Of a DNA stretch of 64,000 nt, positions 11,880 to 21,888 are shown in pieces. Position 1 is the stretch's first letter. Each line of letters starts with the position of its first letter. Below the pieces are notes generated by a model. It was not told the DNA's origin, searched no databases, and saw only the letters and a program-made list of their open reading frames with translations. Source of the stretch: Cordia subcordata (Eukaryota; Streptophyta; Magnoliopsida; Boraginales; Cordiaceae); assembly GCA_028554755.1 (NCBI GenBank), contig JAPTOF010000007.1, positions 4,620,001 through 4,684,000 of the forward strand. The letters are read 5' to 3'. Made by a program: the position numbers and the translations under genes.

Positions 11880-12540
11880 CATATTAAGTCAGCAGTCATC
11901 TATTAAGTACGATAAGTAAGTAGGAGCCAAAGCTCGACTTATAGATACAAAAGCTAGAGCTCAACTGTTAGTTGTGGGAGCCCTAGCTCAACCACTAAAT
12001 GTATAAGCCGGAGCTCAACTATAAAATAGGATTCTTAAGAGCCAAAGCTCACCCATGAGATAAGATAAATAGAAGCTGGAACGCAACTATTAGATGTGAG
12101 AGCCGGAGCTCAGTCGTTTGTGAGAGCCGGAGCTTCGTTGTTAAATAAAATGAATAAGAGCTGGAGCTCAACTATAAGACATAACAAATAAGTGTCAAAG
12201 ATTGACCATTAAATAGAAGCCGAAACCCAACCCTTAAATAGGATAAATAGAAGTTGAAGTTCAACCCTTAAATAGGATAACTAGGAGCCGGAGCTCAACC
12301 CTTAGATAGGAGCCGAAGCTCAACTTATGAGATAAGATAAATAGTAGCCGAAGCTCAACTATTAATTAAGATAAATAGGAGCTGGAGCTCAACTATTAAT
12401 TAAGATAAATAGGAGCTGGAGCTCAGCTATTAAATGTAAAAGCTGGGGCTCATTTTAAGTGCAAACTAGAGCTTATCTTTTCGTATAAGCTAGATCTTGT
12501 CTTTTAGGTGCGAGCTGAAGCTCGTCCAGCAATTATATGA
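11880..12540. repeat. Minisatellite in Tat 3' UTR (AGCCGGAGCTCAAC units)
   Basis: More than a dozen diverged units carry the core agccggagctcaac plus a spacer such as tattaaataggataaatagg, with periods of roughly 30-45 bp. Two neighbouring units near 12355-12430 are almost identical. The array lies between the integrase end and the extra ORF, in the hypervariable 3' UTR where Tat elements often carry tandem repeats that can seed satellites. Confidence 0.85.
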
Positions 12541-12835
12541 AAAGTAAAAGACAAAATAGCCAAATCTTTTACGTGGTTCAGTAAAAAACGGTGACATATG
12601 TCCTCGAATGTTCTTTCACTATAACTTAGGTTTGAAGTACAAATTACAAGTTCATGACTTGCTCTTTCAATCTCTCTCTCTTTCTCTCCTTTTCTTTACG
12701 CAAATTATTTCTTCAAATGCTCCGCGTTCCAAGCATTCCTTAGTTCCTTCCCATTCAGCTCGCCCAGGCGATAGATACCTAGTTTTATTTGTTGGATGAC
12801 CTTGTATAATCCCTCCCAGTTAGGAGTTAACTTGC

Positions 12836-13860
12836 CTACTGTCTAGTTTGAAGTAAGCCTTCCTCAGAACTAGGTCTCTCACCTTTATTTGTCTGGGTTG
12901 GTTCTTCTTCACAAAAATGTTTTACCGTCATCTCTTTCTTGGTCAATATTCTCCGACGAGCCTTTTCCCTTAATTCTTCAATTACATTTAACTCCGCTCG
13001 CCGAGCCTCATCATTGTCATCATCCACATAGGTTTTTATCCACTGGCTTTCTGACTCAATTTTTACAGGTTCCACGGCCTTTGATCCATATGTTAAACTA
13101 AATGTTGTCTTCCCAGTACCCAAGCTTGGTGTGGTTTGGTAAGCCCATAATACCTTTGGTAGGAGGTCAGCCACAACCCCTTTGCTTTCTCTAGCTTGGC
13201 CTTCAATTTCTAAACAATTGTTCTGTTTATCACCTCTACTTTGCCATTATACTGGGGATGGGCCGTAGCTACAAAACAAAGGTTGATCTTTAGCTTTTAC
13301 ATTTCCCCTTAAAAAATTGTGAATCAAATTGCTTCCCATGAACATTGATGATCACTCTCAGTATCTCAAACCATGTTATGATCAACCACCATATGAAGCT
13401 CCATACGACTTTCTTAATGATCTGGCTTACGGCCTCCACCTATACCCATTTGGAGAAATAATCCACTGCTATGAATAGGAACTTGCGTTAGCCTGAGCTG
13501 GGAGGTGATAGGCCAGCTATGTCAAGTCCCTATTTCGAGAATCAAACTGCCGAAATGGGCATGACCCCTAGAGAAGGCAGACGCTGATATTTCCTGTGTC
13601 TCTAACAAGCGTCACATATCCTCATTGTCTACACTGCTTATTGCTTTAATGTCAGCCTGAAGTACCCTTGCCCTATGATCTTTTGTATTAAAGCTCGAGC
13701 TCCAATTTGATTTCTAGACATTCCCTGGTGTATCTCAACTAGGATGTACTCCCCCTCCTCAGGCTCTATACACTTGAGCAATGACCCTGTGTATGACTTC
13801 TTATATAACTTTTCATCATGGACGACATACCTCATAGCCCGGGCCATGATCTGCTAAGCT
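12836..13860 (-). pseudogene. Integrase remnant (Tat element)
   Basis: At 12836-13174 the - strand encodes the C-terminal part of the core and the following region (LPKVLWAYQTTPSLGTGKTTFSLTYG), typical of Tat integrases. Diverged core sequence runs through about 13200-13620, and the zinc-binding N-terminal part is at 13638-13847 (LLKCIEPEEGEYILVEIHQG). Stops separate the pieces. The enzyme would insert the cDNA into the genome, but this copy cannot. Confidence 0.85.
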
Positions 13861-13899
13861 TCTTCTCTATTTTCAGAGAGTTCTCCATTCCCTAAATAT

Positions 13900-14380
13900 C
13901 TTATCAGGGGCCCCTTCCATGACTTGTCTAGCTCGGCTTGTGCCACTGTCAAGGCTTCTGGGTCGACACTAAGCTCGACGATACCATCCACTACTACTGT
14001 GTCCAAGTTGTAAATGCTGGATGCTTATCTTGATAAAGCATTAGCCATTGCATTTTCTTCTCTGGGGATGTATTTCACTTGTCCCTTCTTCACCCCCATC
14101 ATCACCTCTTACGTCTTTGCCAAATATGCCTGCATTTTCTTCCCTCAAGCCTCATACTCTTTATTTATCTGCCTTGCAATTAGTTGGGAATCCATATACA
14201 CCATGATAGATTGAGCCCCTAAGGCAATGGTTATGTGGAGCCCCGCATTCAGGGCCTCATACTCAACCTCATTGTTGGCTACTGAAAATTTGAACTATAA
14301 AGCATACTTGAATTGCTACCTCTCTGGTGAGTGTATAACTAACCTCCACCTTACTTACTGGTTGCTCCATTGACCCATAT
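13900..14380 (-). pseudogene. Second, archaeal-type RNase H (aRNH) remnant
   Basis: The - strand block at about 14218-14290 reads FKFSVANNEVEYEALNAGL, the signature of the extra RNase H domain. It is followed by MVYMDSQLIARQINKEYEA and KYIPREENAMANALSR toward lower coordinates. In plant Ty3/gypsy elements this additional domain marks the Tat lineage. At least two stops occur within it. Confidence 0.82.
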
Positions 14381-14383
14381 CTC

Positions 14384-14883
14384 CTATTTATCTACTGGCA
14401 GGTCATCTCTGATTGTGTATTCCACCACAAATTCAACTAATACCTGGACCTTTATCGCTGTTCTGGGCAAGTAAGTGATATCATATTGGCGTAGCTCTAC
14501 TACGCACTTGAATAGTCTCTCTAAAGCTTCATGCTTTACTAGCACTTGCTTCAGTGGCAGATTGGTCATGACTCTAATGGGGTGAGCTTCGAAGTACGAC
14601 TCCAATTTCCATGGTGTTATTATTAGGGCCAAAGCCATCCTCTATGTTAGCATATCTAAGCTTAGGACCTCTTAACATCTTGCCCACAAAGTACACTAGT
14701 TTTTGGGTTCGGCCTTTCTCTCTTATTAAGGCTGCTGCTACCGCCGACCCAGAACAGGCTATATACAAAAATAACAGCTCTCTCTTCTCTGGTCGGGAGA
14801 GTATTGGTGGTAAAGCTGAAATTTTCAAATCGTCGAATGTTCTCTAACATTTCTTTGTCTACCTGAATTCTTTCGGTGTTCAA
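14384..14883 (-). pseudogene. Ty3-type RNase H remnant (Tat element)
   Basis: The - strand pieces include LYIACSGSAVAAALIREK and KLVYFVGKMLRGPKLRY (14640-14815), then ESYFEAHPIRVMTNLPLKQV (about 14540-14600). These are the original gypsy RNase H and connection region. The frame switches between the pieces. Confidence 0.8.
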
Positions 14884-14889
14884 AGGACC

Positions 14890-15981
14890 TTGAACAAGGG
14901 TGCTAACTTGTTTACCGATCCGGACATGAACCGGCTTAACGCAGCTACATTGCTTGCTAATGATTGTACTTCATTTACCAACCTAGACAGCTAAAGGTCA
15001 AGTATGGCCTAAACCTTGTCTGCGTTGGCCTCAATGCCTCTGTTCGTTAACATAAATCCTAAAAATTTCTCGACTCGAACCCCAAAGGCACATTTCTCGA
15101 GGTTTAACTTAATCTCATACCTCCTTATGGTCTAGAAAGCCTCTGCCAGGTCGTTCAGGTGCTCTAGTTCTGAATGACTCTTAACTAGTATGTCGTCTAC
15201 GTATATCTCCATATTCCTTTCAATTTGGTGCTTAAGAACTTTATTGACCATTCTTTGATAAGTGGTTTCAGCATTCTTGAGCCCCATGGGCATAACTTGA
15301 TAGCAATACAATTCTTGGTCGGTGATGAAGGCCGTCTTCTCCTCATCCTCCAGAGCCATCCTTATTTGATTATAACCCTCGAATGCATCTATAAAAGTGA
15401 GGATCTCAAACCCTGACGTAGCATTCACCAACTTATCTATCCTTGGCATCAAAAAGCTATCTTTCGGGCATGCCTTATTTAGATCAGTATAATCAATGCA
15501 GATCCTCCACTTTCCCCTTGGTTTCTTAACGAGCACTACATTGGTTATCCACTCTGTATTTGACCTCATCAATATGCCCCACCTCTAATAGCTTCCGTAC
15601 CTTCTCCTTTATGGCCTTTCTATTTTTAGTGTCAAATCTCCTCCTTTTTTGGCATATAGGTGTGAAGGTCGGATCCACGTTACGTTTATGGCATATGACC
15701 CAAGGGTCAATTCTGGACATGTCTTTGGAAGACCATGAGAAAACGTTTTCATTTTTACAAAGAAAAATTGTCATCTTGCTTTTTTGACCTATCGACAACT
15801 CACTGCCGACCTTGGTCTTCATATCCTTTGTGGATAGCATTACTTCTTCCAGCTTCTCTGCTGGGGATCTCTTTTTGAGGCTCTCTGCCTCCACTTGGAA
15901 TATTTCCCTATTCTTCTTTTGGAAAGAGTTTTCATAACATTCTTTCACTTTTAACTGATCTTCATGGATTGTGCATACCAT
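14890..15981 (-). pseudogene. Reverse transcriptase remnant (Tat element)
   Basis: The best preserved part of the element. At 15132-15572 it reads VVLVKKPRGKWRICIDYTDL, then FLMPRIDKLV, MPMGLKNAETTYQRMVN and the catalytic YVDD box (about 15192-15203). The N-terminal RT extension and linker lie at 15526-15981 (WVICHKRNVDPTFTPICQK). The two segments are in different frames, so a frameshift separates them near 15550. Confidence 0.9.
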
Positions 15982-15999
15982 TATATGTTAGGAACTTGA

Positions 16000-16400
16000 G
16001 CTTCTGGTTATAGGACGAGGCAACAACTCATAATTGATTCAGGGTCCATCTTCCTATAATACCATTATATGTCAACTTTTTCTCTACTACAATGAAGTTT
16101 ATCGATATGGTTACATGATCAACCTCGTTGCCGATCTGAGTTTTGATGGTTGTAACTCCTTTTAGTGGAACCTCATTGCTATTGAAGCCTACCAAGTCAT
16201 TCTTTAGTGGGGCCAACTTGTTGTAGTCTAGCTTCATTCTCTTAAATGCTTTCCAAACAGGACATCTGTTGAACTCCCCGTGTCAACCATCATTCTATGG
16301 ATTCAAAAGTCCCTGACCTTGATTTTGATAAGCAAGGGGTCGTTATGCGGAGAAGAAACTCCCTGGAGGTCATTGTCAGAGAAGATAAATTCTTTTTCTC
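16000..16400 (-). pseudogene. Aspartic protease remnant (Tat element)
   Basis: The - strand shows VDTGSSTDVLF with the catalytic DTG triad at about 16276-16284. It is followed at 16028-16237 by LVGFNSNEVPLKGV and the C-terminal block YNGIIGRWTLNQL. This is the normal retropepsin arrangement upstream of RT. The two pieces are not in one continuous frame. Confidence 0.82.
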
Positions 16401-16496
16401 GTCTCATCCTCTTATGTTCTCTGGGCTTTCCCTGAACTCATTAACGTATAGCTGCTGAGTTGATTTACCCCCAGCTGCTAACCCCATAACGATGGT

Positions 16497-16976
16497 ATCT
16501 ATCTCCACCTGCCTTGCACCTTGTCGCTGGGGTATTCTGTTCCCCTTCTAACGTCGATTACCACGTTAGTGGCCGGCTTGATCCTGATTTCTTTGTCTTT
16601 GGTCACCTCTCCTCCTGAGGAGCTGAGAGTGATCCCAACCTGAGTTTCTCTCATGTATCTATCTCCGCATGCCTTGCACCTTGTCGCTGGGGTATTCTGT
16701 TCCCCTTCTAACGTCGATTACCACCTTAGTAGCCGGCTTGATCCTGATTTCTTTGTCTTTGGTCACCTCTCCTCCTGAAGAGCTGAGAGTGATCCCAACC
16801 TGAGTTTCTCTCATGTATCTATCTCCACCTGCCTTGTACCTTGTCGATGGGTATTCTGTTCCCCTTCCAACGTCGATTACCACCTTAGTGGCCGGCTTGA
16901 TCCTGATTTCTTTGTCTTTGGTCACCTCTCCTCCTAAGGAGCTGAGAGTGATCCCAACTTGAGTTTCTCTCATTCT
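16497..16976. repeat. Three tandem 160-bp units inside Tat gag-protease region
   Basis: Units start at 16497, 16657 and 16817 (each begins atctatctcc) and differ by only a few substitutions. The third unit lacks one G and is 159 bp. The - strand reading gives a repeated peptide starting MRETQVGITLSS. Because 160 is not a multiple of three, the duplication itself breaks the polyprotein. The high identity compared with the decayed surroundings suggests that the amplification is younger than the insertion. Confidence 0.92.
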
Positions 16977-16999
16977 GAGTGGGTGGTGGAGCCAATGAT

Positions 17000-18400
17000 G
17001 CAGACCGTCGTACTTCTTTTATTGATCTTTTACGTAGTCAATTAGAGATCTCCTTATAAACTCCTGTAAGTGCGCTCTTTCTATTAACTCTTCAATCCAT
17101 TCTTTTAAATAGCCACATTCTTTGGTATCATGGTTGTGGTCATTGTGATATAAACACCATTTGCTTCGATCTCTCCATTCTGGTCGAGACCTCATGGGCG
17201 AAGGTTGCTTGAAATTCGCTCTCCCTATTAGGGTTGCTAAAAACTCTGTTCGTGGGACAAGCAAGGGCATCGATCGCTATCGACTCTTTTTCCCCAAGGG
17301 CTCAGGTTAATCATCTCTATAGGGTCGACCATCATTGTGTCTCTTCTGCTTTAGGGCCTCTCTGCAGCTTCTCTTTCTTTTTGATCGAGCCTCCTCGTTA
17401 TCCTCATTATCTTTGTCTCTTCGACCAGGATGTATTTTTTCGCTCATACAAACATATTTAAGAAGCTACACAGCTTCTTCTTGGACAATGAGCCAATAAG
17501 GTCCTTGTTATTGACCCCTGGCAAGAAAGTTTATAGGGTGACATTATTATTGAGGTCATGAATTTGTAATGTAGCCTTGTTGAAATGCTTTGTGAACTCC
17601 CTTAGGGTATCATTCTTCATTTGCTTCAACCTCATCAGAACCCTAGATGTTTGCACTATTTTCTTATTATTGGATAACTGGTCAATAAACTATCATGCCA
17701 GTTGGTAGAAGCTCGATATCGATCTCGAAAGGAGTTGTACCATGCCGACGCTGCTTCTCCTAGAGTGGTTGGAAAACTCTTACATTGTGTGGCATCATTT
17801 CCAATGTAGAGAATCATCGGCTAATCGATGATGCAGATATGATCTCGGGTATCAGATGTTCCATTATAGTAGGGCAATCAAATGTTCTTTGCACTCTCTG
17901 GGACTAGTTGATCTATTATATCCCAAGTGAATAGATGAGAGCTTACGATGGGTTCAACCATACTTATCAATGAGCTTTGATCATTCGCTTCCCCATTAAG
18001 TTACACTGGCCTTCCGCCTACGATTGGTTCTACTGCCTCGTCTACTGGACTAGCTCGGCCATCAGGTTTCTTATTTCCAACACTGGATCTTAAGTGACAC
18101 GATAATGGCAGGACCTTCATAGAGCCCTCTTGAACTTCTTGTGATACTTCAAGGGCCTGAGCGCCCGTAGCTATAATGGTCCCTATAGGTTAAGAAGCAG
18201 AGTTTATACCCGAGTATAATGTCTGAGGATGTGAAGCTAGTACTAGGATTATAGGTGGTTCCTAAACAAACAAAGCAAGAGTGACACTTGGTGTTGCCCC
18301 CTACATTGGCTAGAATTGCTGGCTCGGCATCGGGAACCCGACCGAGATCTGAGGCAGCAAGTAAGAAATCTGCCATAGTTGCACTCCTTAAGAGATATTA
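17000..18400 (-). pseudogene. Gag remnant (Tat element)
   Basis: The - strand N-terminal open piece at 18149-18376 begins MADFLLAASDLGRV. The gag core (GEAASAWYNS) is near 17740-17770. A zinc-knuckle-like block, WCLYHNDHNHDTKECGYLK, lies at about 17100-17165 within 17019-17270, in the C-x2-H-x4-H-x4-C form common to this lineage. Stops break the middle part. It is placed directly after the 5' LTR on the - strand, as expected. Confidence 0.82.
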
Positions 18401-18723
18401 AGGTTCACCCCTAATGGCTCTCCTTGTGATGTTGCACCCCCAATGGCAGGGATCGTAGGTCGGGTCATATACATGGTAAACTAAGGCATATAGCCTTCTG
18501 GCCAGGTCAGATAAGGATTTCACATCTGAGGAAGTAGAGGATACCACAAGAAACTAGGAGGTGGTGGTTGAGTTTGATTAGCTTGCGTGGGCTTGGCTGG
18601 GCCATGCTCTCTACCTGGAGTCTCGGTCTAAGGGTGGTAGTAAGCAATTTCCTCCGTGGGCTCGAAATTGTTTGTTCTTGGGTTAGACAGGTTATGTGGT
18701 GACTCAATGGGAATAAAATTGTT

Positions 18724-18743
18724 TCCTACAGACAGTCGCCAAC
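18724..18743 (-). other. Primer-binding-site-like sequence of Tat element
   Basis: Reading the - strand away from the inner LTR end (TCA), the next bases are gttggcgactgtctgtagga. They resemble the ttggcgccgtctgtgggaa primer-binding sequences usual in plant Ty3/gypsy elements, with a few changes. This supports the inner boundary at about 18744. Confidence 0.55.
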
Positions 18744-19159
18744 TGATAATGTGTGGATTATCAGATTTGGGGTAGACTCGACTTAAATGCTCGGAATCAG
18801 CCTAGGTTGACCTAAAAAAGAAAAGACAAAGAGTATGATATTTAAGAGACACTGGTGTGGTGTTGGCCAAAGACCCTCCGACGCTTAAGTTAGTGGGATG
18901 TCCGAGCTTAAATAATAAGGGTAGGCAAGTGTTTAGGCTAGATGTGTTGTACCTTTGGCTTTATCGATAGTAGCCTATTTATAGTAGCCTATAGAGTGGT
19001 CTTTGGATTAGTTGGGACTTTGGCCGAGCTCATCCATAAGGCTGATAAACTTTATCTGATGAGCTTGCAGTCTTAGAGTCCAAATAGAAGTCTCAATCAT
19101 GGATGGCCTTAGCCTTATTGCTTTAGGAGTCTTCTTATCTTATCCAAGTAATAAATAAA
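18744..19159 (-). repeat. 5' LTR of Tat element (right copy)
   Basis: It matches 8412-8819. On the - strand it contains a good TATA box (ctataaatagg, about 18970-18982) that would be the element promoter, which the left copy has lost. The outer end reads AA where the left copy has CA, and is followed at once by caulimovirid-like sequence. Confidence 0.75.
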
Positions 19160-20960
19160 TTAGAACTTAATGAGATTGTTAATAATAAAGGAAAAGAAAC
19201 AAATCTTGAATAATCTAGTGATGCTTTCCTAGGTAAGACGGAAATGCTTACCTACCAAAGATGGCTCATTAATATAACTCTATTAATAGTTGGAGCGTAT
19301 AGGCTAGAGTCTATAACTCTTGTTGGCAGTGGAGCAAACCTTAATTGCATACAAGAAGGATTAATTCTTAATAAGTATTTTCAAAAAAATCACACATTCA
19401 CTTAGTTCTGCTAATGGTGATAAAATGGTTAAGTTATAAGTTATCCAATGCTTATATCTGCAAAGGTAAGGTTTGCATACCAATTAATTTTTTACTTGTT
19501 TGTAAAATGACAAACCAAATTATATTGGGAACTCCTTTTCTTCAAAAGATTTTCCCTCTTTGAGAAATGTCAGGAGAAGGTTTTATAGAAACCTTTAAAG
19601 ATAATGAAGTTCATTTCCAGTTCATAACTAAACCTATTACTAGATTTTTAAATCAAATTAGTAATTAAATTAAAGCAAAAAATAATTAGTTAAATTTTTT
19701 TTAAAATAGGAAATTTCTATCATAACTATCTATGATAGGCTATATAATCCTAAAGTACAAGACAAAATAAAAATGTTGTCAAATTAATTTTCCTTACAAA
19801 TTTGTAATAATCATCCAAATGTTTTTGGGAATAGTCATACACTAGTTGTTTAGATGATCAAAAATCTACTTTCGGGTACATATTCACGTTAGCTAGAGGG
19901 GCTATGTGTCTTGGAAGAGTGCTAAGCAAAAACTTACTGCCTCTTCGACTATGCAGATAGAGTTTGTGACTTGTTATGAAGCCTCATCTCATTCTATGTG
20001 GCTCAAGAATATGATATCTGATTTGAGAATTATAAATTTTATTACTAGATCTATTGTGATAATAGATCTGCTGTTTTATTCTCAAAAAATAAGAAGAGTA
20101 CTAGAGCTTGCAAGTATATGACTATCAAGTTCTTGATAATTTGAGATTTTGTCAAAAAAATGGTGGCATTTGTAGAGAACGAATTGCTACTGACAACATA
20201 TTAGCTAACCTCTTTTGCAACGGTCTTAGATATATAGCCTTTGTGAAACATGATGAGAATATGAGTGCTTCACTATTGTTTGATATTATTGTCTAGTGGG
20301 AGCTTCACATTATTATATACTGTTGGATGTTCCCATTGTTTTGTTTTATTTTGCATATTGATGCAAAGACTAGACCATGTCATAACATAAAATATCTTGA
20401 ATTATGTAAAAAAGAGATTGCATCCCCTTTAAATAAAAGGCCTTGTTAGACAATCACAATCTCCATGAAGTTGCATTGCATTTTATGTTATAAGCATACA
20501 AAACAGGAACAAGTTGTTCCTAGACTTATAAGTAAGTATAAATCCCCTAATTAAGTGTTAAAGTAGATTAGATATCCTATCCCTAATAAAAGATTTATTA
20601 TAATGGTACATTTTTTTCAAAATTTGATTTCAAAATTACAATATTGGCAAATTTAGATTGCTAAAGCAAATAGATATAAAACTACTCTTACTAATCCTAT
20701 AGGATATTTTGAATGGAATGTTATGCCATTTGATTTAAAGAATGTGCCATCAGAATTCCAACATATTATAAATGATAAATGTGTCCCTTATAGTGAATTT
20801 ATTATTGTTTATATTGATGATATCCTTGTTTTTTTCTAATGATATCAAATCTCATTTTAAGCATCTTTATATATTTAAGAAAATAATAATTCAAAATGAA
20901 TTAGTAATACCTGGAGATCCAAACGAAAAAAAGATTTGTTCGACTTAAACATAGTTGCAA
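19160..20960 (+). pseudogene. Endogenous caulimovirid relic (protease and reverse transcriptase), split
   Basis: The + strand shows a retropepsin-like region at about 19310-19640 and a reverse transcriptase region at about 20360-20840 with the catalytic YIDD box at 20810-20821. The type of motifs around the box resembles plant caulimovirids (Caulimoviridae) more than Ty3/gypsy elements. The two halves are separated by a Ty1/copia fragment at about 19862-20357. There are many stops and frameshifts, and no intact movement-protein or coat-protein region is recognisable. It is a dead genomic fossil. Assignment to a genus is not possible by eye. Confidence 0.7.
19862..20357 (+). mobile_element. 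Ty1/copia 3' fragment (RNase H end, polypurine tract, LTR start)
   Basis: The + strand translation gives the copia RNase H C-terminal signature: SWKSAKQKLTASSTM, then EFVTCYEASSHSMWLKN, followed after a frame change by LFSKN and DNILANLFCNGL, ending at 20296. A polypurine tract (agtgggag, about 20295-20302) and a TG at about 20321 mark the beginning of an LTR that is soon cut off. It is nested in the caulimovirid relic, whose sequence resumes near 20358. Confidence 0.78.
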
Positions 20961-21556
20961 ATTTTAATAGTTTATAGAAAAAAATTGAAAAGTACACTAC
21001 AATTAATAAAACTTGTCAAGTTAAGAGTATATTTTTAAAATTTTTAATTATATACACACACACACATATAGAGACACACGCACACAAAACAAAAAATTAA
21101 TCAACTGCCCTGTTATTTAAAAAAAAAAAAAACCAAAATGCCGTGTGCTTAAAACTAAAAATAAATAAAATGCTATAAAAGCTAACTCTAAGTTTTGAAA
21201 ACTCAAACTTAAGGCCAATAAAGTAGGGTTTACTCTATTAAGCAATTACGTTATACAAGTAATGTCATGTTAACTTCGAGTTTTAGGCTTTTTTAATTTT
21301 TAATTTTTCTCTTTTACTTCAAATTTTAGAAACTCAAACTTAGCTTTACTTCAAATTTCCAAAACTCAAACTTATCCTTCTCATTTTTTCTAATTTTTGC
21401 TGATTCCGAAATCTAGCATCTAAAATCCAAAGAAAAAAAACTAAAGGAATAAAAAAGTCCCACTTTTCAAAACTCAGATCAGAAAATTTAGTTGGCACCC
21501 TAAATTCGAAGTTAAAATTTATGACATTTTACTTTATAATTTAAAAAAATGACATT
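20961..21556. other. AT-rich intergenic region upstream of GTF2H2
   Basis: No gene is seen. It contains a (CA)n-like microsatellite at about 21053-21086, a poly-A tract at about 21119-21132, and repeated aaactcaaactta words. The GTF2H2 promoter should lie at its right end or in the first part of 21557-21700, but no clear TATA box is identifiable. Confidence 0.4.
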
Positions 21557-21888
21557 ATGGACACTTTTTTTTTTATTTATTTGAAAAACAGTGCAATTAA
21601 CTCATTTTCTCCCCCAACAAAAACCTTAAAATGGGAGGAGAAAAAGAAAAAGAAAGAAAAGAAAAACAAAAAAAGTACAAAACCTCCTCAGAAGCCTCGC
21701 CTCCCCATCACCTCCCCTGTCACTCCCCCCCGTCATCTCCACCGACTCCCCACCCCTCCCCACCTGAACCACTGCTTAAACACCCCAGCGACCACCCCTG
21801 ACCCCCTAACTCTTCGTCTCTTTGTGTTTATTTTTGCTTTTTTCTTTTTTTTCTTTCTTTCTTTTTTTGAGAGGAAAGAGCTGCGAGC
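21557..21888 (+). promoter_or_regulatory. GTF2H2 5' leader / proximal promoter
   Basis: A purine-rich block (aaagaaaaagaaag, about 21640-21675) is followed by a cytosine-rich block (21700-21810) and a T-rich block (21835-21870) just before the start codon. An upstream ATG at about 21630 opens a short frame that ends before the main ORF. The longer ORF that starts at 21557 overlaps the true start and shows only low-complexity residues, so it is not considered a gene. Confidence 0.5.

Larger units (their letters stand above)
8412..19159 (-). mobile_element. Tat-lineage Ty3/gypsy retrotransposon, degenerate
   Basis: LTR-like repeats at 8412-8819 and 18744-19159 enclose - strand gag, protease, RT, RNase H, a second archaeal-type RNase H and integrase, read from right to left. 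The second RNase H, the tandem-repeat-rich 3' UTR and an extra ORF in opposite orientation next to the 3' LTR are hallmarks of the Tat lineage. Stops and frameshifts occur in every domain. Length is about 10.7 kb, in the Tat range. The element is non-autonomous now. No target-site duplication could be recognised, so one end may be truncated. Confidence 0.88.
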
